The notes beneath the pieces were generated by a model, which worked only from the letters and a program-made list of their open reading frames with translations, did not search any database and was not told the origin of the DNA. The translations under genes were made by a program, and so were the position numbers. Shown here piece by piece: positions 31,028 to 40,127 of a DNA stretch of 64,000 nt (within the stretch, counting starts at the first letter, position 1; each line of letters opens with the position of its first letter). Source of the DNA: Holosporaceae bacterium. Lineage in GTDB: Bacteria > Pseudomonadota > Alphaproteobacteria > UBA7879 > UBA5542. Location: assembly GCA_022646525.1 (NCBI GenBank), contig CP060261.1, positions 868,001 through 932,000 of the forward strand, given 5' to 3'.

Positions 31028-31486
31028 ATGAAAGTAAATATCTTAGAGACAATCACTGGCGCAGCTGTCATTTGCCATTTCTGCAGTACTGTTATTTTAT
31101 GGATATTCTCAAACACGTCACAGCAGAGTAGAGGGATACACAATAGTCGCTAAGTTCAGCAAAGCAGACGGCCTTGTAGAAGGAAGCGATGTTAAAATTG
31201 GCGGCATTAAAGTTGGCAGCGTTTCTCAGATGACGCTTGATCCACAACGCTACACAGCGATTGTAAAGATGCAAATTAATAACGATATAAAAATTCCAAC
31301 AGACACATCGGCTGCCATTATTAGTCAAAGTCTTTTGGGGGTAAATACCTAGACCTTCAACCCGGAGGAGATGAGGAAATGATGAAAAATGGGGATGAAA
31401 TTCAACATACTCAATCATCTGTTATTCTTGAATCTCTGATTGGGCAGCTCATTTTTAGCTCTAAAGAAGGCAAAGATAAGAAATAG
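31028..31486 (+). CDS. mlaD: MlaD-type MCE-domain lipid transport protein, frameshifted
   Basis: Periplasmic, inner-membrane anchored component of the Mla phospholipid transport system. ATG 31028 follows GGAGA and gives KVNILETITGAAV, a membrane anchor, then after a missing T near 31066 GYTIVAKFSKADGLVEGSDV and KIGGIKVGSVSQMTLDPQ, the MCE core. A second break near 31337 is followed by YLDLQPGGDEEMMKNGDEI and the C-terminal helix. About 153 residues, matching MlaD. No MlaE or MlaF gene is adjacent in this window, which is unusual because they usually cluster. Confidence 0.85.
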
Positions 31487-31572
31487 TGATATCTTGAAAT
31501 CTTGATATCCAAATTCCTTGATCAACTTAGATCTTTTCTTATATTCATCCTTATTTGGAGATAACATAACGC

Positions 31573-32810
31573 ATGCATGCCACCATTCCCTTAACTGAAA
31601 TCGCCCTCATCATTGTGTGTGCGTTGGTTTGTGGGCTAATTTTCACGCGCATGCGACAACCCCGCCATTATTGGTTATATGCTTGCAGGCCTTGTGATTG
31701 GCCCGTACGTTGTAAATGCATCAGGCATTGAAAATATCATCAAAGCTCTTTCTGAACTTGGGGTTTTCATGCTTCTCTTTGTTCTTGGCATGGAAATGAA
31801 CCTGCGTTTTTTCAGGGAGAACTGGCTTACCACCATTGGTTGCGTTGTTGCCCAGTTCCTCATTAGTTTCGGCGCCGTCTACATGCTATCGTTTGTTTTA
31901 GGATGGTCAATTGGACTATCATTTGTGCTGGGGTGCATCATAACGCTTAGCAGCACAGCTGTTGCCATCAAAATGCTTGAAAGTATGGGTAAGCTTAAAA
32001 CAGACACAGGGCACCTTACAATCGGTATTTTAATCGCACAAGACTTGGCGTTCGTTCCTATGATTTTAACCATACAAGGGCTGGGTGATGCTTCAATTGA
32101 TGTGTGGATTGTATTATCAAAGGTAATTGGCTCCATAAGTGTTCTTGGCCTTCTTGTTTGGGTGCTTGGAAGTTCAGAGCGGCTGCGCATTCCTTACCTT
32201 AATGACATCTCTAGGAATGGCGAGCTTCTTCCACTGCTTGCATTAACTTTTGTTTTGGCCTTGCATCACTGACAGGCACAATGGGCCTTTCTGCAACCTA
32301 CGGGGCATTTCTTGCTGGCCTTATCCTGGGAAACACGTCAGAGCGACATCAAGTACTTGAAGTTACACAACCCATTCAAAGCGTTCTTTTAATGGTTTTC
32401 TTTTTGTCTGTTGGCCTTTTGATTGATATTGACTTCATTATTGACCATATACTCAAAATATCATTACTGCTTTTCATTGTTGCCTTTGGGAAAACCGTTT
32501 TAAATGCGGGCATTTTACGCCTGCTTAAGCAACCATGGTCTGTGTCTTTTGTGAGTAGCCTTGTTCTTGCGCAAATTGGTGAGTTTTCATTTGTTCTTTC
32601 TGATGTAGCTTCTTCAGTTGGTCTTCTGAGCCCTGTCGATCATAAGCTTGTCATTACACTCACCATTTTATCCTTGGCAAATAGCCCTTTCTGGATGTCT
32701 GTGGCCAAAAAATTCCAATCGGAAGATGGATCAATCTCTCTTAAAAAGCTAAAACCAAACACACACTTTCAAAGCATAAAAAACTTATTTGGAAAAAAAA
32801 AAGTGTATAA
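31573..32810 (+). CDS. CPA2-family monovalent cation/proton antiporter (KefB-like), frameshifted
   Basis: Membrane antiporter exchanging K+ or Na+ for H+. ATG 31573 gives MHATIPLTEIALII; helices follow, with AIIGYMLAGLVIGPYVV (after an extra C near 31664), LGVFMLLFVLGMEMNLRFF, SSTAVAIKML and IGILIAQDLAFVPMI. A second break lies near 32270. No TrkA-N domain follows, so it is the short form. As read, the frame runs through an A run at 32793-32802 into rnhB; one more A there would end it at TAA 32808-32810, the end I give. About 412 residues. Confidence 0.82.
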
Positions 32811-33428
32811 CCCATCGTTTTCCTTAGAAGAATCTTATGAAGGCATTGTGGCTGGCATCGATGAGGCGGGGTGTGGTGCTTGGCAGGCCCCGTTGTTGCT
32901 GCAGCTGTTATTTTTTAGACAGAAAAAAAGCTGAGCATATTTTACCTCAGCTCAATGATTCAAAGAAACTTAGCAAAAAAAAAAGAAAGGTTTTACGCCT
33001 ATGAAGCACTTAATAAAGAAAGCAGTATTCTAATTGGTGTTGGCTCTTCTTCTCAGGAAGAAATTGACCAAATCAATATACGGCAGGCCACCTTAAAAGC
33101 AATGCTCCGGGCTGTTGAATCATTAAAGGAAGAGCCAACTCAGCTTTTGATTGATGGCATTTCATCTCCAACCTGCAATATTCCTTGTTGTACTGTGAAA
33201 AAGGGAGATCAAAAAAGCTTCTCAATCGCTGCAGCCTCCATTATTGCCAAAGTGACACGTGACAACATCATGACTTCTTTTGATGCACAGTATCTCGGTT
33301 ATAGCTTTAAAGAAAATGTAGGCTATGGAACAAAAAAACACATTCACGGGCTTGAAAAAATAGGTATCAGTGAAATACACCGAAAAACCTACAAGCCTAT
33401 TCAACAGTTTCTGGCAGAGTCAGTTTAA
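32803..33428 (+). CDS. rnhB: Ribonuclease HII, frameshifted
   Basis: Removes RNA from RNA-DNA hybrids and single ribonucleotides from DNA. GTG at 32803 gives YNPSFSLEESYEGIVAGIDE, where the first catalytic D-E pair lies in GIDEAG. After an indel near 32884 it reads AGPVVAAAVIF and LNDSKKLSKKK; a break in the A run near 32980 precedes YEALNKESSILIG. Later LLIDGISSP and AAASIIAKVTRDNIM are typical. The sequence GCGAW replaces the usual GRGPLAG start. About 208 residues. The 3' end overlaps mutY by 32 bases on the other strand. Confidence 0.87.
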
Positions 33429-34452
33429 ATATTTTTTTCATCAATGTTGGAAGTGCATAGTTTGAAAGCGCTTCTGGGAACACCCAAACACCTTCTGCAA
33501 TAGTGGATTCTGCATATCTAACCTCGGCAATCAAAGAAAAGTGGGTAAAAACATGCCGCACCTTTTCAGGAAGCGGCTTGATGTTTTTTATTTTTAACCG
33601 TGTAACCGGGTCATCATCTGTTGTATCCCATCCTTCAGAGGGCAATGCCATAAGGCCTGAAAATAGACCGCCGCTTAAAGGTCTCTTCTCAAGAAGAACG
33701 CGACCTTTATCATCTTGAATAAAATAAAAAATGCCGCGCCGTGTTGGTTTTTCTTTTTTCTTCTGACGTATAGGAAAACTTTCTGGATTATGCTTTTTTG
33801 CAGAACAAAATTTTTCTAACGGGCAAATGACGCACTTAGGGGCCTTTGGCGTACAAACGGATGACCCTAAGTCCATGAGGGCCTGCGCATAGTTTGAGGG
33901 CTCTTCCTCAGAGCGTATGTGCCCTGCAAGTTTATGGATTTCTGCTTTTGCCTGGGGAAGGGGGGTTTTTAAAGAGAAAAGACGCGCAATGACACGTTCA
34001 ACATTTCCATCAACAACCGTAGAAGGGGAGTTAAACGCAATAGACTGAATGGCCGCAGCCGTATAGGGCCCCACGCCAGGCAGAGACAAGAAGTCTTTTT
34101 CCGCTGTTTGAAAAGTGCCGTCAAATGCTTCTACGATCATCACAGCACATTTGTGCAAATTCTTCGCACGACTGTAATAGCCAAGACCCTGCCATTCATG
34201 CAGCACGTCATCAAGCGATGCTTTGGCAAGGTCCTGAACACTTGGCCATCTTGAAATAAAGCGCTCAAAATACCCCCTTACCGTAGGCACGGTGGTTTGC
34301 TGTAACATAATTTCACTAATCCAGACCCGATATGGGTCTGTTGGCAAGCCCTGAGGATCTCGCCAAGGCAAAACTCTTTTATTAGAGGCATACCAGCTCA
34401 ATAAAACAGAAGAAACTTTGTTATGAGACGGCCCATCATCTCCGTGAAACAT
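33397..34452 (-). CDS. mutY: A/G-specific adenine glycosylase MutY
   Basis: Excises adenine opposite 8-oxoguanine. 351 residues, intact. Visible: LPWRDPQGLPTDPYRVWISE, IMLQQTTVPTV, helix-hairpin-helix LSLPGVGPYTAAAI, catalytic Asp region TVVDGNVERVIARLF, the 4Fe-4S cluster cysteines CTPKAPKCVICPLEKFC, and a C-terminal NUDIX-like 8-oxoG recognition domain starting at RRGIFYFIQDDKGRVLL. The 4Fe-4S cluster ties it to the isc genes in this window. Confidence 0.96.
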   Translation of the reverse strand: MFHGDDGPSHNKVSSVLLSWYASNKRVLPWRDPQGLPTDPYRVWISEIMLQQTTVPTVRGYFERFISRWPSVQDLAKASLDDVLHEWQGLGYYSRAKNLHKCAVMIVEAFDGTFQTAEKDFLSLPGVGPYTAAAIQSIAFNSPSTVVDGNVERVIARLFSLKTPLPQAKAEIHKLAGHIRSEEEPSNYAQALMDLGSSVCTPKAPKCVICPLEKFCSAKKHNPESFPIRQKKKEKPTRRGIFYFIQDDKGRVLLEKRPLSGGLFSGLMALPSEGWDTTDDDPVTRLKIKNIKPLPEKVRHVFTHFSLIAEVRYAESTIAEGVWVFPEALSNYALPTLMKKIFKLTLPETVE

Positions 34453-34507
34453 TTTACACCCTTGTACCTGCTGAAATAATGCTTTAGTCTACCCCCAAAT
34501 TAAAAAA

Positions 34508-34852
34508 ATGGAGAGTATAAATATGATTAATCACATCGTCTTGTTTCGGTTTAAAAAAAGTATTTCAAATCAAGAAATCAATCAAGTATTTGAGAGCATT
34601 AAAGAACTTGCCAGCATGTTTCCTGGCATAAGTAATTTTTCGTGGGGAAAGAACAGCAATCAAGAAAAGATGAGTGTAGGTTATGAGTATGCCTTGTTTT
34701 TGCAGTTTGATTCGGAAGAAACGAGAACAAAGTATCAACAACACCCCTTTAATGAGAAAATATCAAAAGAGATTGTCATTCCCGCCTTATGTACGCAAAC
34801 CAACCCAGCCGTTGTATTCGATTTCTCGTGTAACGACCGGGTTAGTGCGTAA
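34508..34852 (+). CDS. Dabb-family (stress-responsive A/B barrel) protein
   Basis: About 109-114 residues, intact. The start MINHIVLFRFKKSI and the later FSWGKNSNQEK, YALFLQFDSEETRTKYQQHP match the dimeric ferredoxin-like Dabb fold. ATG 34523 is preferred over 34508 because the family begins at that Met. Bacterial Dabb proteins have no agreed function. Divergent from mutY. Confidence 0.8.
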   Translation: MESINMINHIVLFRFKKSISNQEINQVFESIKELASMFPGISNFSWGKNSNQEKMSVGYEYALFLQFDSEETRTKYQQHPFNEKISKEIVIPALCTQTNPAVVFDFSCNDRVSA

Positions 34853-34856
34853 TGAG

Positions 34857-35063
34857 TTAGCCTTTGCAAAGTTTGGTAGAAATGACACCAAGATAGATCG
34901 CGCTTACTGCAACCAAAGCATAAACCGCTTTCGTAAGAACAGACGCGTACCCAAAGATTGTTGTGACAAGGTTAAAGTCAAGAAGTCCAACCAGACCCCA
35001 GTTCAAGCCGCCAACAACAACGAGCGCTACAGCCACCCAGTCTACTAGTGTTAGTTTTTCCAT
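34857..35063 (-). CDS. DUF378 small membrane protein
   Basis: 68 residues, intact. Two membrane helices (VDWVAVALVVVGGLNWGLVG and AVYALVAVSAIYLGVI) with the family hallmark GGLNWGLVGL. Function unknown. RBS-like GGAAG precedes the ATG at 35063. Confidence 0.85.
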   Translation of the reverse strand: MEKLTLVDWVAVALVVVGGLNWGLVGLLDFNLVTTIFGYASVLTKAVYALVAVSAIYLGVISTKLCKG

Positions 35064-35190
35064 ATTATTTTCTTCCTTTGATTACCAGTTAAACTTATTT
35101 AATTAGAATTTATTTTTAGCCTCAAAACAAGAAAAAAGAATTAAGTAAAAAGAGAGCCTAACCAGCGTGCCTCTATTTAGAGCAGATTTA

Positions 35191-36393
35191 TCACTTGGAT
35201 GTATTTCGTAAAATAGCCCCATATATTACAAGTAAGAAAATACTCATAAGCAAAAAGAAAATTGGCATAGGATATAGTGTGCCATTATGAAGTAATCCCA
35301 TAATGTATGTGACGAATGCAGTAAATGTATAATAGAAAAACCCTAAAAACGAAGATGCTGTGCCTGTTGCATGTTCATAGTCTTCAAGTGCAATAGATAA
35401 AACATTGGGCGTTGTCATCGCAATCCCAAATATTGTGATCATCATCGATATTAACGTAACGGTGATTAGTAATGGGGGACTGCCAGCATATAAGGTGGTT
35501 AGGAAAAGAATCATCGCAGAGAAAAAAGAAGTGCCCACCAAACAAATCAGAAGACCTCGTTTAATAATTTCTTTTGTTGGCTGACTGCTATGCAAGTGTT
35601 TTGAATACAAAGCGCCCGAAAATCCACAAATGGCCATCAATATAAAGGTTGATCCATACAACTTTGGCGTTAAGCCCAGATTACGCATTAAGTAAAAGGG
35701 GCCCTCAGAGTAATAAGAAAACGCAAGGCCGTTTGCACCCCCCACCAACGATGTACACGCAATAATTTTTTTATCTGTCACCATGCTTTTAAGAACCCCC
35801 AGCAAAGGAACTTTATTCTTCTTTAGTTTAGGGTGATGTGTTTCTTTTAAATCTTTCCACGAAAAGAACCAGGCAAAAAATCCACACAACCCCAAAAATG
35901 TAAAAATATAGTTCCAGCCAAAGAATTCATCAATTAAGCCACCCAGAACAGGGCCTATGGCAGGAGAAAAAGAAATGGCCCCACCAACAAGGGAAAAAAC
36001 TTTTCCACGCTCTTTACCTTCAAAAGCATCACGTGCAATTGACTGACCAAGAACACTGCCCGTGCTACCGCCAAACGCTTGAATAAATCGCCACAAAAGA
36101 AGGGATTCGATACTTTTTGATAAGAAACACCCAAAGCAACCAATAATAAAAATGCACGTTCCTATAAGTAAACAAGGGCGTCGTCCTTGGGCATCTGAAA
36201 TGCGCCCCCAAAACAGTGTGCCCACACCCATGCCAAACAAGTAGATAGAAAGTGTGTACTCGGCGAGTGACTCAGAAATATTTAGAAAAGAAGCAACGCT
36301 TGGAAGAGAGGGCGTATACACAGTTTCAGAAAACTGCGGCAATGCAGCAATCAATATAAGCAACCATAAGGCTGGTTGAATTATTTTAGGCAA
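35191..36393 (-). CDS. Bcr/CflA-type MFS drug efflux transporter
   Basis: 400 residues, intact, twelve predicted helices. The start PQFSETVYTPSLPSVASFL, motif A GRISDAQGRRPCLL and RFIQAFGGSTGSVLGQSIAR are typical of Bcr/CflA transporters, which export drugs or small metabolites. Starts 16 bases after accC, so probably co-transcribed with the acetyl-CoA carboxylase genes. Confidence 0.88.
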   Translation of the reverse strand: MPKIIQPALWLLILIAALPQFSETVYTPSLPSVASFLNISESLAEYTLSIYLFGMGVGTLFWGRISDAQGRRPCLLIGTCIFIIGCFGCFLSKSIESLLLWRFIQAFGGSTGSVLGQSIARDAFEGKERGKVFSLVGGAISFSPAIGPVLGGLIDEFFGWNYIFTFLGLCGFFAWFFSWKDLKETHHPKLKKNKVPLLGVLKSMVTDKKIIACTSLVGGANGLAFSYYSEGPFYLMRNLGLTPKLYGSTFILMAICGFSGALYSKHLHSSQPTKEIIKRGLLICLVGTSFFSAMILFLTTLYAGSPPLLITVTLISMMITIFGIAMTTPNVLSIALEDYEHATGTASSFLGFFYYTFTAFVTYIMGLLHNGTLYPMPIFFLLMSIFLLVIYGAILRNTSK

Positions 36394-36408
36394 AATGCTC
36401 TCCGTTGA

Positions 36409-37748
36409 TTACTTTTTAGAAAGAAACGTTTTTTCAAGCCAGTGAATATCATATTCACCTGACAACATTTCGCTGTCAACAACCAACTTGCGATGCAAAG
36501 GAAGTGTTGTTTCCACCCCCCCAATAACAAATTCTGATAGAGCCCTTCTTAAGCGATTCATGCAGTCTTCCCTATTTTTCCGTGCACAATAAGCTTTGCC
36601 GCTAAACTATCATAATAAGGGGGATGACGTACCCATTGTACAAAGCACTATCAACACGAACTCCAAATCCACCAGGAATGTGATAGTGTGTCACCTTTCC
36701 TGGACAAGGCATGAACGTATCGGGATTTTCTGCATTTACGACACTCTATCGCATGACCTCGAAATACGACATCTTCCTGAGAAAAACCAAGTGGTTCACC
36801 CGCTGCAACACGAATCTGATTTTGAACCAAATCTAATCCTGTAATCATTTCAGTAACAGGATGTTCAACTTGAACACGCGTATTCATCTCAATGAAATAA
36901 AACTGGTCATTTTCATAAAGAAATTCAATTGTCCCAAGTCCTTGATACCCAAGACCTTTCATTGCCTTCGCCACAATCGAACCAATTTCTTTTCGTTGAT
37001 CATCAGAAATAACAGGGGAAGGAGCTTCTTCCCATAGTTTCTGGTGGCGCCGCTGAATAGAACAATCTCTCTCGCCCAAATGCACCACATTTCCAAAATG
37101 GTCAGCCAAAACCTGAATCTCAATATGGCGTGGTTTTTTCTAGATATTTTCAATAAAAACTTGATCGTCGCCAAAGTTTGCTTTGGCCTCTAAACGGGCA
37201 AGATGATACCCTTCACGCAACTCACTGTCATTGCGGGCCACCTGCATGCCTTTTCCGCCGCCACCTGACTTAGCTTTAACCAAAACAGGGTAGCCAATAT
37301 CATTCGCCACCTCAATAGCAATATCTTCTGTTTCTACAGCCCCATCAGAACCAGGTACAACAGGAATACCTAATTCCTTTACTTTGGCCTTACCCGTTAC
37401 CTTATCCCCCATCAACGAGATGTGTTCGGGCGAGGGACCAATAAAGGTCATACCATGCTCTCTCACCATGCGCGCAAAGTCAGCATTTTCTGAAAAGAAC
37501 CCATAGCCAGGATGAACGGCATCTGCGCCTGTAATTTCGGCAGCCGACAAGATGCGGGGCATATTAAGATAACTATCTTTACTCGGTGCCGATCCAATAC
37601 AAACGCGCTCATCTGCTAAGCGCACATGCTTTGCATCTGCATCTGCTTTAGAGTGCACCACAACAGACCCAATATCCATTTCACGGCACGCTCTTAAAAT
37701 ACGAAGGGCAATTTCACCACGATTGGCTATAAGAATTTTTTTAAACAT
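36409..37748 (-). CDS. accC: Biotin carboxylase subunit of acetyl-CoA carboxylase, frameshifted
   Basis: Carboxylates the biotin of BCCP. Start MFKKILIANRGEIALRILR; ATP-grasp residues in KAKSGGGGKGMQVAR; later ERDCSIQRRHQKL, EMNTRVQVEHPVTEM. Near 37140 two compensating A-run indels (one missing, one extra) change EKYLEKPRH to a stop-containing string in the same frame. Another break lies near 36715, after which the C-terminus FGVRVDSALYNGYVIPPYYD follows. About 446 residues. Downstream of accB in the standard accB-accC order. accA and accD are not in the window. Confidence 0.93.
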
Positions 37749-37766
37749 TTGTACCGGCTATCTCGT

Positions 37767-38267
37767 TTATTCAATCACAATAAGCGGCTGATCAAATTCA
37801 ACAGGCTGACCATCTTCCACAAAAATTTGAGAAACTTTTCCAGATTTTGCCGCCTTAAGAGGATTCATCACCTTCATAGCCTCAATAATCATAAGTGTTT
37901 GCCCTTCTGTAACCGTGGCACCCACAGAAGTAAAGGCAGGGTCTCCAGGTTTTGGAGATAAATAGGCTGTTCCCACCATCGGAGAACGAATAGCATTTTT
38001 TGAAATATCTTTTGGCGCGCTTTCCTGATCAGATTTTTCAGGAGAGGGCAAAGGCTGAGAAACAGCTGACGATGGAGCGTGCATCGGGGGAACGGTGTAG
38101 TTTGTAAGTGCTTGCTGTCGTGCAACACGAATACGGCACCCATCTACTTCATACTCGATTTCCGACAAATCATTTTCTTTGAATAGACTTGCCAACTCTC
38201 TTACTGCCTCAGAATCAATTTTAATATTTGATTTTGGCGATGATTTATTTTCTTTTTTCGTATTCAT
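37767..38267 (-). CDS. accB: Biotin carboxyl carrier protein
   Basis: Carries the biotin prosthetic group of acetyl-CoA carboxylase. 166 residues, intact. N-terminal helical region, a Ser/Pro-rich linker around residues 60-90, and a C-terminal biotinyl domain with SPMVGTAYLSP and the biotin-lysine motif EAMKVMN. 18 bases before accC. Confidence 0.95.
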   Translation of the reverse strand: MNTKKENKSSPKSNIKIDSEAVRELASLFKENDLSEIEYEVDGCRIRVARQQALTNYTVPPMHAPSSAVSQPLPSPEKSDQESAPKDISKNAIRSPMVGTAYLSPKPGDPAFTSVGATVTEGQTLMIIEAMKVMNPLKAAKSGKVSQIFVEDGQPVEFDQPLIVIE

Positions 38268-38366
38268 AAACTAACTTTCCTGTTCTCCTCTTACCTGGAA
38301 ACCTATATCGGAAACCGCTCATTAACGCAACATCTTATACAACTGAGATATATTGCATCGCATTCC

Positions 38367-39386
38367 CTAAACCCACCTATAAATAGGGGTTGGATTCAAA
38401 GGTTTACCGTTTCTCCTGACTTCAAAGTGCAACTGGGGCACACTCACAAAACCAGTGCTCCCTACAGAGCCAATCGCTTGCCACTGCGAACGCTTTGCCC
38501 TTTCCTAACGGAAATCTTGTGTAAATGCCCATAAGCTGTAATCCAGCCTCCTTTATGCTTAATTAAAACTAGGTTTCCGTAGCTTTTAATATCATCCCCA
38601 CAATACACAACAACACCGTGATCGCCTGACACTACTGAGGCGCCTTCTTTGGCCTTAATATTAATACCGTCGTTATATAACCCCGATCCTTTTGGCCCAT
38701 AGCCCGATATAATGGGCCCTCTAACAGGCTTCTTAAAGCGCACACCTGTTCTTTTAGGCAAAACACGTAATTTCTTTCGTAGTTCCTGTTTAGAAATTGA
38801 CCCATAGTTTTTTCTTCAGGGCAGGGAAAGCGGTTTCTGTTTTTTCTTCTACAATGGGATTAACGGGTGAAGCAGGCAAAATAAGTTTCTGCCCTGCTTT
38901 TTAATTTATAAGGGGCTTAATTTTGTTCTGACGGGTGATCGAGCTTAAAGATACGTTATGAAGCTCGGCAATTTCATACAAATCTTCGTCTTTGTGAACA
39001 ATGTGAATACGCGGCCCCCAATAAGGTTAGGGGTTCACCTGCCTGCAATGCATAAGGCGCCGCTAAGTGGTTCATTTCAATAATATTTCTTATGGGAACA
39101 GCATATCGTTCTGAAATTGTACTTAAATTGTCTCCCTCTTGTACAATTATCTTCTGGGGCATGCCGGCACTAAAGCGCAAGGTTTTTCGATTCCATACTT
39201 AGATGGCTGTATTTCAGAAATACTACTGCCATCCGCAACAACCTTAGACGGCAAAGAAATGGGCGCCAGAGACACCTTATGAATTTCATACGGCGCGTCT
39301 GCATGGGCAGAAGCAGCGCAAAAAAACCCTAAGGCATGTAGTGTGTTAATTAAATTTTTTAACAAATTTCGCATATGTTGCGTCAT
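38367..39386 (-). CDS. NlpD-like periplasmic protein: LysM repeats plus degenerate LytM/M23 domain, frameshifted
   Basis: From ATG at 39386 (or 39374) there is a signal peptide (NTLHALGFFCAASAHA). Two LysM repeats follow: IIVQEGDNLSTISERY and, after breaks, HIVHKDEDLYEIAELHNVSL. The C-terminal M23 fold reads GPIISGYGPKGSGLYNDGIN, GNLVLIKHKGGWITAYGHLH and VPQLHFEVRRNGKPLNPTP. Zinc and catalytic positions are changed (NDGIN for HxGiD; QLH for HLH), as in NlpD and EnvC, which activate amidases rather than cut peptidoglycan. Breaks near 39175, 39010, 38890, 38800 and 38465. The surE-nlpD order supports this. It overlaps the surE stop by 41 bases. Confidence 0.8.
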
Positions 39387-40125
39387 GCGTCAGATCAAGG
39401 TGAAGAGGCGTAATAGAAATCTTCTTCTTGTTCATTGTCGCCAAATCGCTTTCATCATCAATGTCAACCATATCTGGCACAGGGCCAATCCAATAATAGG
39501 GTGGCAGTCCTCTTGGGTCCTCAGCCTTAATCAGGCTTTTATAGTCTGGGCGTGCACCCTGACGGGCAACCTCATACCCCTTAATGCTTTCAGGGGGTAT
39601 ATCGGGAAAGTTTACATTAATTAAAACTTCATTGGGCCACCCTTCATCTAGCAACATTTGAATGATTTTTAATCCATGATGCTCTGCCGTTTCCCACTTG
39701 ATCGGATTGCCAAGCGAACCAGCCTGACTTAATGCAATTGCAGGAATACCTAAAAGGGTGGCTTCCATTGCTGCTGCAACAGTACCAGAATACGTGACAT
39801 CATCTGCCAAATTTGCCCCAGCATTAATACCAGAGAGAACAAGATCAGGTTTCTTATCTTTCATAATTTCTTTTACAGCCATCAACACACAGTCTGTGGG
39901 CGTACCATCAACAGCCCATTTCTTTTCGTCTATTTTTTTTGGTCTTAAGGGACGATGAATTGTAAGCGAGTGCGCTGTGGCGCTTTGCTCTGTTGCAGGC
40001 GCAATAACCCATACATCATTTGAAATTTTACGGGCAAGCTTTTCTAGAATCTTAATGCCTGGCGCATACAAACTATCATCATTTGAAATAAGAATACGCA
40101 TTTTTTTATTGGATTTACCTGTCAT
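39346..40125 (-). CDS. surE: 5'/3'-nucleotidase SurE
   Basis: Metal-dependent phosphatase acting on nucleoside monophosphates. From ATG at 40125: RILISNDDSLYAPGIKIL (metal-binding DD), VIAPATEQSATAHSLT, WAVDGTPTDCVLMA, LVLSGINAGANLADDVTYSG. The family usually has NDDG; here it is NDDS. About 259 residues. The frame continues from serS without a stop as read, but an SD-like AGGTGA lies just before this ATG, supporting independent initiation. Confidence 0.92.
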   Translation of the reverse strand: MTGKSNKKMRILISNDDSLYAPGIKILEKLARKISNDVWVIAPATEQSATAHSLTIHRPLRPKKIDEKKWAVDGTPTDCVLMAVKEIMKDKKPDLVLSGINAGANLADDVTYSGTVAAAMEATLLGIPAIALSQAGSLGNPIKWETAEHHGLKIIQMLLDEGWPNEVLINVNFPDIPPESIKGYEVARQGARPDYKSLIKAEDPRGLPPYYWIGPVPDMVDIDDESDLATMNKKKISITPLHLDLTHDATYAKFVKKFN

Positions 40126-40127
40126 TT

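Noticed and set aside
31487..31572. Imperfect repeats GATATC around 31488-31510
   Set aside because: Too short and A/T-rich to support a regulatory or mobile-element claim.
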